A stretch of 64,000 bases of DNA from Cephalotrichum gorgonifer (taxonomy: Eukaryota; Ascomycota; Sordariomycetes; Microascales; Microascaceae): assembly GCA_900312665.1 (NCBI GenBank), contig ONZQ02000012.1:128540-192539 (forward strand). The letters are read 5' to 3'. The position numbers and the translations under genes were made by a program. Below are positions 54,801-64,000 of this stretch, piece after piece (position 1 is the stretch's first letter; every line of letters begins with the position of its first letter). Under the pieces are notes generated by a model. The model was not told where the DNA came from. It saw only the letters and a program-made list of their open reading frames with translations, and ran no database searches.

Positions 54801-56696
54801 GCCCAAGAAGTAGACGATGACGTTGAGGACGATGGCGTTGACGATCTTGTAAGGGATGTCCATGATCATGGCCGAGAGCGACTCGGCGCTGGGGTGGTAG
54901 AAGGCGTAGCGCGCGTGCTTCTCGACCGTCTTCCGCTTGGCGTAGAGGGTCAGGATCTCGAGCACGGCCGTGAAGGCGTTCATGAGGATGGCATAGAAGA
55001 GCAGCGTCGAACGCGAGAGGAGGCCGGTGGTGTCGTCGGGGAGGTTGTAGAACACGCTGCCGGCAAAGAAAGACTGGATGGTGCCGGTGACGAGCATGGC
55101 GATGGGGATGCTGGGGTCGGCCTTGAGGAGGACCCAGCTGCGCCAGAGCGTGAGCCGCACCTGCTCCGCGTATGTGAGCGTAAAGGGAGACTTCTCCCGC
55201 TGCGGCCTGGACTGGTCCGCCCTCCGGGACTCGAGGAACCTGTCGTAGTGCTCGCCGTCGAAAGGGTGGCGCTCCAGGTAGTCGTCGATCTCCTCCATCA
55301 AGAGCGCCCGGTGCCGGCTGGCCTTCCAGGCCTGGGCGAACTCGTCCGGGCTGCGGGGGGCCTTGCCCTCCCACCCCGGCTGGACGATGCGCTCCTGACT
55401 GCTCGTCATGGACGTCAGGAAGTCGGCCGTCGTCTGCTGAACCGGGCAGACGAATCCGAGCTCCTCGAAGTAGGCCTTGGCCTCGTCCGTCTTCCCGAAG
55501 AAGATCTGTCTGCCTTCGTACAAGACGATGACCTTGTCGAATATCTATTATACATTGCTTGTTAGTAAGCCTCCCCCCTTTTTCCGACTTTCGAAAAGAG
55601 TTCGGCAAAAAAAACTTACATCGTACGCGGCCTGCGACGCCTGATAGATGGAAACGGCGGATGTGCACCCCATGACGTCGGCCTGCGTCCTCAGCGTCCT
55701 ACAGAACTCCAGGGCGTTGGCGCTGTCGAGACCCCTCGTGCTGTTGTCCCAGCACTGCAGCGGCGAATAGCTCAGCGCGGCCTCGGCGATGGTGACGCGC
55801 TTCCTCTCGCCGCCGCTGACGCCGCGGATGAAGTCATCCCCGACGCGGGTGTTCTTGGTGTGCGAGATGCCGAACATGGCCATGGTGACGTCTCGGAGAT
55901 GCTCGGCGTACTCCCTGTGGGAGACGCCCTCGGGGAGGGTCTTGGGGCTGCGGGCGCGGGCGGCGAGGTACAGCGTGTCGGCGACGGTGAGGGCGGGGAA
56001 GTGGTGGTCGACCTCGGCGGTGTAGATGGCCTCCCCGCGGAACGCCGTCCGCATCTGGTTCGGGTGGATGCCCTGGTAGTTGATGGTGGCGCCGTCGGCG
56101 ACGTGGAAGCCGTGCGTGTCTCCCGCGACGGTCTTCAGGAAGGTCGAGCAGCCGGAGCCGGGGGGTCCGAGGACGGCGAGCATCTCGCCGCTGTGGACGA
56201 CGCCCTCGAGACCGTGGAGGATGTCCAGGCGCTGCGTGTTCTTCTCGCGGAAGAGCTTCTTGACCAGCGTCACGCCCTGGAGCCAGATGTTCCCGACGCT
56301 CTTCTGGAAGTCCGTGGCCGTGCCGAAGCCGTAAGCGTCGAGGTCCCTGAAGGCGAAGCCGGCGGTCCTCGGGCCGGTTCCTCCCGATGTGCTCGCCCTC
56401 AGGTCGTAGAAGGCCCTCGCCCACTGTCTGGCGTCGAACTTGGGGCTGTTCGGGTCGAGGGGGCCCTCCTTCGGCAGGGGGAAGAGCGTGCCGAGGGCGG
56501 CGTGGGACTGGGCCGTGAGCCTCCGCGCGAGGTCGTGGACCTCTTCGTCCGCGAAGACTTCATCGCTGGTCGTGGCGGAGGGGTCCTCGGGCTTTTTCGA
56601 AGGCTTCTCGGCAACTGTCGTCGTCGACGCTGTGCGAGAGACCGTGGCGGCTGGCGAGCGAGCCGCTCCGGCCTCGGGTTTAGTATCAGCGAGCAT
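51808..56696 (-). CDS. Pleiotropic drug resistance (PDR/ABCG) full transporter
   Basis: Proposed model complement(join(51808..52231,52321..52550,52634..52867,52971..53924,54006..55544,55620..56696)), 1,485 residues, a normal PDR length; five introns of 75-103 bp with good donors and branch points, all joins in frame. Order NBD1-TMD1-NBD2-TMD2. NBD1: Walker A GPPGSGCST at 177 with the usual Cys for Lys, signature VSGGERKR at 293, Walker B LQCWDNSTRGLDS, Tyr in place of the switch His (SIYQASQAAYD). NBD2: Walker A GVSGAGKTT at 873, Walker B LLLFLDEPTSGLDS, switch TIHQPS, degenerate signature LNVEQRKRL. This asymmetry is normal for the family. Ends in DNRWRDFGLMWVFCAFNI and a K/E tail. Known role: ATP-driven export of hydrophobic toxicants at the plasma membrane. 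Three CCGACTCCGT elements lie 200-265 bp upstream. Confidence 0.95.
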
Positions 56697-56895
56697 TGGG
56701 ACCTCGTCTAAGAAAACAGATCCCTAAAGACATATGAGGTTTTATTCATAAAAACGAAACAGCAAAGGAGATCGAGAGCGTGAGGGTAGGCACCAATCAA
56801 AATATACTCGTATGTCCAGCCGTCGTCCCGTATCTCGTATAAGCGCCATCCCAAAAAAAAAATATTGGCTCCGGCCCCACATATACTTTTTCCGG

Positions 56896-56961
56896 CCGAC
56901 TCCGTGCCTCTACCAATATCTGTCCGACTCCGTGTCCCCGCGTCCATTGGGCCGACTCCGT
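56896..56961 (-). promoter_or_regulatory. Three CCGACTCCGT elements at exact 28-bp spacing
   Basis: Identical 10-mers at 56896-56905, 56924-56933 and 56952-56961, each holding two CCG triplets three bases apart (CCG-N3-CCG), the triplet recognised by Zn2Cys6 factors. The sequences between the copies are only weakly alike, so this is not simply a tandem duplication. Position 200-265 bp upstream of the ABC start suits an activator array. The regulator is unknown. Confidence 0.55.
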
Positions 56962-57664
56962 ACATACCCCGCGTGACTAGCCGCGTGTGTGGTCCATCTC
57001 ACTCATCTCACTCTTACACTCACTCGCATTAACTCGCCAGCGCGGCTTATTGTACACGCCCTCCTATTGGAGAGATCGCCCTGCTTATGGTAGTAGTGGA
57101 GAATCCTGCACTTCGAAACCCAATGACAGTATTGATAAAAGTGCTTCCTTCCGCCGCATCTATCCCATTCTTGGAATCGGGGGAGAAGCGGAAGTCCGCC
57201 AGGCACGCGGGACTCCACGCATCACCGGCCCAATGCCAACTCCAATCAATGCCGTCGGTAGGAATCATTCCAGCTTTTACCCCGGGGTCCCGATTATAGG
57301 AGAGGAGGGAGATTGAGGATGGGTAGGATGGTGGTGAGTAGGTTTTGACTATCCCAAACCTACCTACCCTTGGACCAACCCTCGAAAGTTTTATCTTACA
57401 TGAGATCCGTCTTCCTTATTATCTAGCCCCGGAGGCGGAGCCGCGGCGCGTTATCCCGTACCTTTAGTTATCCACAGAGTCCTGTCTTGCCATATGGCGG
57501 GCACACCAGTCAAAAATTAGGGCTGATGTAGGTGTTGGCGAACCTGCCAATGGTGGCACCAACTAGGCGCATCGATACACAGCATGCATGCACCCTAGTG
57601 ACAAGTTAGCCGCCATGGTGTGTGTGTGCCACCGGAGGTCCGGCGATCGAACCCGCCCTCCCCC

Positions 57665-57684
57665 NNNNNNNNNNNNNNNNNNNN
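57665..57684. other. Assembly gap (20 N)
   Basis: Twenty N within a C-rich context (CCCC before, CCCCC after). True length unknown. It lies about 120 bp before the DUF1857 start, so that promoter is incomplete. Confidence 1.
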
Positions 57685-57802
57685 CCCCCATGACTCCTCA
57701 CTCCGCCCACCGATGTACTACGACGACACTCGACCGCTTTCCAAAGTCTCTCCCTGCTGAAAGGAGACACCCAAAACCGGCTATTACGACTCCGCCGTCA
57801 GC

Positions 57803-58357
57803 ATGGTTACTATCAACCTAGCCGTCACCGTCCCGCTCAACCCCCCGGGCGCCCCCCACCCCCTCATAGCCCCCGCCCAAGCCTGGGCTGGCCTCGTCCG
57901 CAAGGCCCGGCGGCCGCAAGACTTCGTCCCCGTCGTCAAGGGCTGCGCCGTGACCTCCGAGACGCCCACGCAGATCGCCGCTGAGGTATACTTTCACCCG
58001 GGCGTCGAGCATGCGCTGGCGATCAAGGAGGTCTGCACCCTTCGCGCGCCGTCGCGGCTCGACTACGCCATGGAGGGCGGGAGCACGGCGGTGAATATCG
58101 TCAGTCGAACGCCCGCGGGGGACCTGATGCTGACCTTTGTCTTCGAGTGGGCGCACCCGGATGTGGCGGAGGGGAGCGAGAAGGCGGCCGAGGTTGAACA
58201 GGGGCACCTATGTGTAAGGAAGCTATCGAAGTTGAATGGAGAGAGAGGGAGGCAGGCTACTAACGTACATGTGTGCTAGGTTGCGACGAAGGCAGTCCAG
58301 AATACTGCTATGACAATAAGGAGATTAGCTGCTGCGGGTGAGCTGGGATCATCCTGA
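57803..58357 (+). CDS. DUF1857 family SRPBCC-fold protein
   Basis: Proposed model join(57803..58213,58280..58357), 162 residues; 66-bp intron with a GTAAGG donor, ACTAAC branch and GCTAG acceptor, joining EQGHLC to VATKAVQNTAMTIRRL. Without splicing the conserved C-terminal helix is lost. Family landmarks: MVTINLAVTVPLNPPGA, QAWAGLVRKARRPQDFVPVV, the beta strands around EVYFHPGVEHALAIKEVC, GGSTAVNIVSRTPAGDLMLT and FEWAHPDVAEGSEKA. Known: DUF1857 (AtaL-like) is a START/Bet v1-type hydrophobic pocket of about 150 residues; function is mostly unassigned, and some members sit in fungal metabolite clusters. Cytosolic, no signal peptide. Confidence 0.88.
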
Positions 58358-58784
58358 AGCACTTTACTAGACGGGTAGATTTGGGCCGGACGTTATCATG
58401 TTGATGCTGGCGGAAAAGTGTAGTGATATCAGGAAATTGGATATGCATATCACGACTATAGTTGCGAACAGAGAGGCCATGACATCCGGCGTACAGTCAG
58501 TCAAGTCCCGGAAGTTGATGCACAAACTGTCAATGCTACAGGGTGGGAGAAAATATGCACCCTGCTATAGTCGTCCTCATCCCAGCAACTTTGGCGCAAG
58601 ATGAAACAATCATCCTTATAGTCCGTCCTCCTAAGCCTAGTTTCTTTTTCTTTTTCTCCTTCTTTTGGCAAACCTATAATGCTAAACTAGCTTGCAATTA
58701 TTTTCTCGTCATTCTCTAATGCTAATGCTTCCCAAAACAGCCAGCAGGCAGGAGAACAACCGCGAAACAACCAACTCATCCTTC
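58358..58784. other. Convergent 3' flanks of the DUF1857 and SET genes
   Basis: About 430 bp; no gene seen. A T-rich stretch (58638-58670) may be part of a 3' end signal. Confidence 0.6.
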
Positions 58785-60248
58785 TCAACCCTCAAACTTC
58801 CTCGCGAAACCCTTAGCCCTCTCCGCCCTCTCGCTATCCTTCCCATTATAAAATACCCTCTCCGCCAGCACCCTCCCCGCTATCTCCCTCGCCTTCGCCG
58901 CGGCCCCCGCGGCCCAGTACAGGTCCGCCCAGAGCCCGGCGAACTCCGCCACCTGGGCGTGCAGCGACTCCTCCGCCAAGATCTGCCGCATCTCCTGCCA
59001 GAGCTCGTCGAGGATCTTCTCGGTACGCTGGGGCCCTAGGTCGCGGAGGGTCCCGAGGATGGCGTTGATGCGGGACTTGTTCGCGTCGGACGACGAGGCG
59101 ACGGAAGGCGTGGAGCAGACGGGGCAGCCGCAGGTGAAGCCGCGGCGGGAGATGAGCTTTTGTCTGTCTGCCGTGAGGAGGTTTTGGGGGATGTCTGTAT
59201 CTGGGTCAGGGTACTGTTCTCTTCGAGCTCGGGGAGCGTAAGGGAAGGGAAGGGGCGGGAAGCGTATACATGTTATAGTGACTTCTTCGTCTGACTCGAT
59301 GTCTTGCTGGGCGACTATCTCCATCTGGAGCGTTGTTCTCGAGTATCGTGTAAAGGCACTGGGTAGCTTCCAGTTAGGTTTTGCGGTTTGGAATTATATC
59401 TCAAGATGTGAGAACTATAGACACTCACTTTGGCCGACAGGCATGATTAATTCTCTAAAATGGTCGTTAGTTCTTGGAACCCACAAGGAAAAGGTGCATT
59501 ATTGACCGCAAACACGACTTCACTCGTCACTTACAGCGATTTCTGGAAACAAAGCCGAGTACTCAACCCCATCAACCATGACCCCAAACGTGTTTGTCCG
59601 CATCACGTCCTCATGCCACTCTCCTCCCGTCGACACTGCCATGCCGCTCAGCCTCTCCAGATGCCACTCCGGAAGCCTCGTGAACGCCACCTCCACCAGT
59701 CCGGGCTTCTCCCCTCCCGCGGCGGCCCCGGGGTCCGAGGTGAACCCGAGGACGAAAGGCGTCTCCCGGATAATGACCTCTCCCCTATGTATTTTTCGCC
59801 TAGCAACGACACCCAGCCCCTTACCTGGGACTTCCACGACCTCATACGCCCGGCGGGCTTCACCTGGAGAGAGCTGCCACGAGGGAAACTCGCCCCACGG
59901 CTCGGACCTCGCGGAGAGTATTCCCGCGACGAAGGAAGCCATCTCCGGCGTCGCGATGAGGCTTAACCCCGCCTCACCGTTTGCGGAGTGGTAAGTGTAG
60001 ACGCAGAGCTTGCTCGCCGAGCCCTGCTCGGGGGGGTAGACACAGTGGGGTGCATAGGCCCACGGCTCCCAGGATCCGATCTCGGCAGCGGTTCTGTCGT
60101 CCACGAGGGCGACACAGCTCGGTTCTCCTCCTAGCCTGAGGCGTGACCCTGAATCCCAACGACATTGTTGCGGGGGACGATGCTCTCCGGAGCGACCGGC
60201 GCTCGCGAGACGTATCCCCAGTCCGAGGAGGATGGAGTGCAGAATCAT
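58785..60248 (-). CDS. SET-domain protein with predicted signal peptide
   Basis: Proposed model complement(join(58785..59194,59270..59358,59429..59454,59535..60248)), 412 residues. Exon 2 is only 26 nt and encodes RINHACRP; joins give RINHACRPNAFTRYSRTTLQ and then EEVTITYIPQNLLT, restoring the SET core NHxCxPN and the catalytic-Tyr segment. N-SET: EVVEVPGKGLGVVARRKIHR and GEVIIRETPFVLGF. Post-SET-like CGCPVC follows in RGFTCGCPVCS. Residues 1-18 (MILHSILLGLGIRLASAG) look like a signal peptide, followed by a region with cysteines (CVALVDD, HCVYPPEQG, KLCVYTYHS). Known: SET proteins of this SMYD/SET5-like group methylate lysines; fungal forms with an N-terminal extension exist. Whether it truly enters the secretory pathway is inference. 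Confidence 0.9.
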
Positions 60249-62400
60249 CGTTCTTTCCTACTTACTGTGCCTCGGGAATATGAAAGGAGGAAGGGCAATA
60301 TTACTTTGTGAACCTCTTTTTCTTTGTGCGTTTTCCTTTCCCGAGGACAGGTTTCACACTTCGGCCTGGGTTGAGCCTGCTTCTGGATATTAGCCGATAG
60401 ATCAGATGTGGTCAAGATCTCCCAGCACATTTACCCTAGCTAAGTGGACCGATAAATTCAGGGCCCGCGTTACAGTTAAACTCACAGGCGCTGCGATATG
60501 ACATGTCACGGCGTCAAGGTTGGTATCATAGGAGAAAAAGATCGAGATACAACGACAAGGGCGCCCAACACGAAGCGAGTTTACTCGCTGTGCATCAACC
60601 ACGCCAACAACAAGACGTCAGAGGCATACATAGGCAGGAAAGACCTAACATTCCTCTATCGTAATTCCCATAAAATAAGCTACTGTTGGGATCTACTCGA
60701 CGTGAGTGGAGGACTTCTATAGGTAGGTGCAAGCGATTGTGATGCTCGCACCTACAAACCTGCTAACGAGTTTGGCGATATCGGTAGCATTGGATCTCAA
60801 GCGAGAGCTTCGATCTATCACGCTAGATTTGGGTCCCGTTGTCTAGAATCTTCCTAACGTCTTACTTCTCAACATGAAGGCAGCTATAGATAGGTTGATG
60901 TCGACAGAACGGAGCGCAGGCTTGGTTGGAGCCAACCTATGATGCCAATAACCCTAGGTGGTTGAGATGACCCGAGTTAGAAGACTGGAGAAGAGTATAG
61001 ACAATGAGATTATATCTCAAGGAAGATATAACACGACATATGCCTTGAGAAATACGAAACTCTGTGACGGATATGCGACTGAAAGAATTGTACCAACTCT
61101 TTGATACATATATAACCAGAGTGGTTGCTGTGTATGTTTTATTTAGTCCCGTTAATTGTGTTGACTCTGATACCGTTGGAACAGCGTGCGCACACGGTGT
61201 GCGGGATCTCCCCGAATAGGCACTACTTACATCCATGTATTTATTTAATATTAGGCCGGACTTTGGCTCAAGAGCTGTCCAAATAACGGCAGCATTAATA
61301 CTCGTTCGTACCCGTCATGAGGAAGGAGCTAACGTGGTAATACGAGGGATTCGATTCAACCGTGACGGTCAAGATGTCGGGTGATGGAACACACCTTGAG
61401 GGCATCTGTTCCGATTGGGCGTACAATTGTCTGCTCCAAGTACGAGTACGAGAACATTTGATCCAGCGCCATGGTGCGCAGAATACGAGGGTAGGAGGAA
61501 AGGAAGCGGCCACCTGGGCATCCTGGTTACCTCCAAGCGAGTAGGTAGTGGCGGAGGGTGACAGGTACAAGGCCCCTGTTCATCCACCCATGCTGAGATA
61601 CATAAGAATCGACTGTTTCCTCCAAAATTTGTTCGGGATGAGGATGATCTGGAGGTACCCCAACTCCGTCTAGAGGTATCCATAACAATAATGAACATTT
61701 AACTCCCCCCTGCTCTGGTACCTTTCTTTGTACCCCCCTATACTTGAATACTTGTGCTATTTCTGCTTACGCCCGGCTGGGCCCGGTCGGTCGCAGTTTC
61801 CCCACCACCCACACACAAAGCGGGAGACAAGAAGTATTAGCTATTACCTACATGACTCCAATTGCGGGACATCAAGCCATGCTGTGATACTCGTGGCCGG
61901 GAAAATCCCCTGCCTGTCTGGACCTAGCCTTGCTTGTCTCGCCTTTCAACCCGCCTCTCCTCAACACTTCCATGCTTTTTCCTTCGTTCTTCATCTTTCT
62001 CCTTGCTTAATACGAGGAGACCAGTACCCTTGACCGCCAACCACCACATATCGTATCTGCAAGCGATGCCCCCGTCCGCGCCCACCAGCTCCACACACCC
62101 ACCGTGCCACAACCCACCATCGTGAGCGTGACGAATCTCGATTACGACTGCGAAAAAAAAACCATCAGCCCCTGAGACCCACGGGTTGGCTCTAAGCCAC
62201 GGTCTCTGTCCACTACTATCCAATGGCCTGGGAGAGGTGATCACTCACCACCGCCTCGACAGCCGCCGCCAGTCCAGTCGGTTCGCGACACGCAACGGCG
62301 CCGCGTCGGCAGCCGTCTGCAACCAAGTGCTTTTTTTCTATACCACCGCCCCCCTTCCCCCCACCCCCCCAGTCCCTAGTCCGTGAAACTCCCGCGCGTC
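60249..62400. other. Divergent intergenic region
   Basis: About 2.15 kb between the SET gene (minus) and the partial gene (plus). 60480-61250 is AT-richer. 61290-61470 carries several TACTCGTT/CGTACGAG-type words. 61900-62400 is a pyrimidine-rich leader likely transcribed with the next gene; an intron in it is possible. No gene seen. Confidence 0.55.
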
Positions 62401-64000
62401 ATGCTGTCCCACCTCCGCTTCCACCGGCGGGGCTCGTCGAACCCGACTTCGCCCATAGTCGATCAGAAATCTCCACGCGATATACCACCGCAGCAACAGC
62501 AGCAGCAACAGCGCGATGTCCCACTCAGCCCCGACGCGCGTCCGGCCTCGTCAAACTCTTCGACCCTACCGTCGTTGCCCCACACCCTACCTCCGATTAC
62601 ACGAGTAGCCTCGATCGGCGCTTCCTTCGACCTCCCCGACTTCTCCACTCCCACGTCCTATCTGGAGCAGCAGCCCCGAGATCCGCCCCTCGAGCAGGTG
62701 CTACCGCACCACGACAGACACCAGCAGGTCCAGCGGGATCCGGCGCGGGATCCCCCACGGCCCACGCCGATGCGGTCCCCCTACGACCAGGGCTCCGGTT
62801 TCATCGGTGGCGTGGCCCTGGAGAAGTATCGGCGCGAGGAAGCCGCTCGACGCCAAGAATCGTCCGACCCCCCGAGCTCCGATAACCAGCACCTACGAGT
62901 AATCAGCCCGCAGCAATCGGCGCCGTTGACAAGCCCGGGTATGCCCGTATCGAACAAGCCGTCTCCTTCCTTTGTTAGTCCTACAGACCTCCGGAACTCG
63001 GCTGTCAGTCCAACAGGGAAGATGCCTTCGTCCAATGTCAAGATGAGGCCCTCCGACCCATATCAGAATGTGGTGACAGTGGCACCCATGGAGCCCCCCA
63101 GGGGGAAGAAGGGCCTGCCTTTCCTAAAGAACCCCATGTCCACTCTTCTCATGAGGAGAAAGGCTAGTCAGGACGTTCCCGATATATTACCACTGCCCCT
63201 ACAGAACACTACCGCGCCGTCGTACGATCCCCGGATCAGAGGGACGCGAGTTCACGACTTTAGCGCTCCACGACCCCGAAAACCCGCGACGCCAACCGCG
63301 GCACAAGCCGCAACGCAACCCCCGGTTCACGATACTCTAGCGGCTCGGAAACCCTCTGACGCGAAGCCTCCTCCGATTCCAGATAAGAGCAGGCTCAGGC
63401 CCCCGCTCGCGGAACCCGATGAGCGATCCGAACAGCCCCAGTCCAGACCAGGCAGGCAGCCGAGCAGCGGCACGAACTCTACCGGTCTTAGTATCGTCAC
63501 GAGTACCAATGCGCCATCCACTCGCCATAATGCTACCTCGAGCGTATCCTCAAGATCCTCTCTCAAGCCCTCTCTCGACAAGCCGCTACCTCCTATCGTT
63601 CCGCCGAAGGACAATGTGTCGGCAGCTCGGCTCCCATCTACTTCTAGCACCGCTGCGCGAGCTACCGCCCTGGGCGGGCCCAAACCGAACCACAACGGGT
63701 CGGTTATATCGACGCAGTCACGTCACAGCCGGGTCGATGTCCTGACCAGGGAGTCGCTATCCTCGATACCGAAGCACATGAAGAGCACGTCCTCCCGTTT
63801 CAGCTTTGACATGGTAGGAGCGGAGAATCAAGAGGAGAAGCTCTTGGAAGATAGACATCGGCAGCGGCAGCTGGACAGAGGGGCTGCCGGGTCATCCAAC
63901 CTAGGCGGAGGCGACGGCGGCTACCGAGACTCGAGATTCGACGACCTGGACGACTTCGACTACGATGCTATGATGGACGATGACGGCCTCGAGGAGCGTA
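62401..64000 (+). CDS. Conserved-looking fungal protein, N-terminal 533 residues (runs off right edge)
   Basis: The frame opens at the ATG at 62401 (MLSHLRFHRRGSSNPTSPIV) and has no stop through base 64000. Mostly disordered and rich in P, S, Q and R, with a polyglutamine run near 30. More conserved-looking blocks: SPYDQGSGFIGGVALEKYRR (about 122-141), LPFLKNPMSTLLMRRKASQD, YDPRIRGTRVHDFSAPRP, KPPPIPDKSRLRPPL and, near the edge, SSRFSFDMVGAENQEEKLLE, then DDLDDFDYDAMMDDDGLEER. No signal peptide or membrane segment in the visible part. I have a weak memory of this N-terminus in filamentous-fungal signalling or scaffold proteins but cannot name it. Any catalytic or binding domain would lie beyond the window. 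Confidence 0.82.
   Translation, partial: MLSHLRFHRRGSSNPTSPIVDQKSPRDIPPQQQQQQQRDVPLSPDARPASSNSSTLPSLPHTLPPITRVASIGASFDLPDFSTPTSYLEQQPRDPPLEQVLPHHDRHQQVQRDPARDPPRPTPMRSPYDQGSGFIGGVALEKYRREEAARRQESSDPPSSDNQHLRVISPQQSAPLTSPGMPVSNKPSPSFVSPTDLRNSAVSPTGKMPSSNVKMRPSDPYQNVVTVAPMEPPRGKKGLPFLKNPMSTLLMRRKASQDVPDILPLPLQNTTAPSYDPRIRGTRVHDFSAPRPRKPATPTAAQAATQPPVHDTLAARKPSDAKPPPIPDKSRLRPPLAEPDERSEQPQSRPGRQPSSGTNSTGLSIVTSTNAPSTRHNATSSVSSRSSLKPSLDKPLPPIVPPKDNVSAARLPSTSSTAARATALGGPKPNHNGSVISTQSRHSRVDVLTRESLSSIPKHMKSTSSRFSFDMVGAENQEEKLLEDRHRQRQLDRGAAGSSNLGGGDGGYRDSRFDDLDDFDYDAMMDDDGLEER

Larger units (their letters stand above)
56697..57802. other. Divergent intergenic region with assembly gap
   Basis: About 1.1 kb between the ABC gene (minus) and the DUF1857 gene (plus). 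Contains the spaced CCGACTCCGT elements, a run of 20 N (57665-57684), and C-rich sequence flanking the gap. No gene seen. Confidence 0.6.

Noticed and set aside
53943..55565. 540-codon frame on the plus strand
   Set aside because: Antisense to the PDR transporter exon with TMD1; low-information E/V/D text arising from GC skew.
54295..55668. 457-codon frame on the minus strand
   Set aside because: Same strand as the ABC gene but another frame; R/H/P-rich and crossing an intron, so a shadow.
57635..57663. GGTTCGATCGCC on the minus strand, resembling a tRNA B box
   Set aside because: No matching T stem, acceptor stem or A box; next to the assembly gap.
1..64000. CRISPR array, prophage, intact transposon, LTR pair, rRNA
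   Set aside because: Looked for by eye on both strands; no direct-repeat/spacer array, transposase or reverse transcriptase text, long terminal repeats or rRNA cores seen.

Overview
The window is nuclear DNA from a filamentous ascomycete (Pezizomycotina, most likely a Sordariomycete; I cannot name the species). The evidence is GC-rich codon use, short introns (about 70-160 bp) with GTAAGT/GTATGT-type donors, CTAAC/CTGAC branch points and CAG/TAG acceptors, and recognisable fungal orthologues: a Bdf1-type double bromodomain protein, a Utp12-domain processome subunit, Mgs1/WRNIP1, Isa1, an ARMH3-family protein, an OPT transporter, a PDR-type ABC transporter and a fungal SET protein. A run of 20 N at 57665-57684 marks a scaffold gap, so this is a draft assembly. 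No CRISPR array, intact transposon, rRNA or secondary-metabolite backbone gene was seen.

Left part (1-18.5 kb) is fairly gene-dense and mostly housekeeping. The bromodomain gene (minus, its 3' end cut by the window edge) diverges from the Utp12-domain gene (plus). Then come a 150-bp tandem duplication, a secreted CE1-family esterase (plus), mgs1 (minus), ISA1 (minus), a six-exon ARMH3/DUF1741 gene (minus) and an unrecognised 599-residue protein (minus).

Middle part (18.5-37.4 kb) is dominated by two long non-coding stretches (8.4 and 5.5 kb) on either side of one 5.1-kb intronless gene for a 1,698-residue low-complexity protein. Both stretches are rich in short TACTCGTA/ACGAGTA-type words, several arranged as palindromes.

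Right part (37.4-64 kb): an OPT transporter, an initiator tRNA-Met with Pol III signals, a possible decayed gene, a coiled-coil fungal protein, a membrane-anchored protein whose N-terminus resembles a PemK/MazF barrel (inference), a small eight-cysteine tail-anchored protein, an unrecognised two-part gene, a TTC38-like TPR protein, a six-exon PDR transporter whose upstream region carries three identical 10-bp elements exactly 28 bp apart, a DUF1857 protein, a SET protein with a predicted signal peptide and a 26-nt exon carrying its NHxCxPN motif, and the start of a conserved fungal protein that runs off the right edge.

The genes do not form one pathway. The closest to a functional grouping is the PDR transporter beside the DUF1857 and SET genes, but nothing in the sequence ties them together. 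All exon joins were made by eye from reading-frame continuity and splice signals; uncertain ones are flagged.
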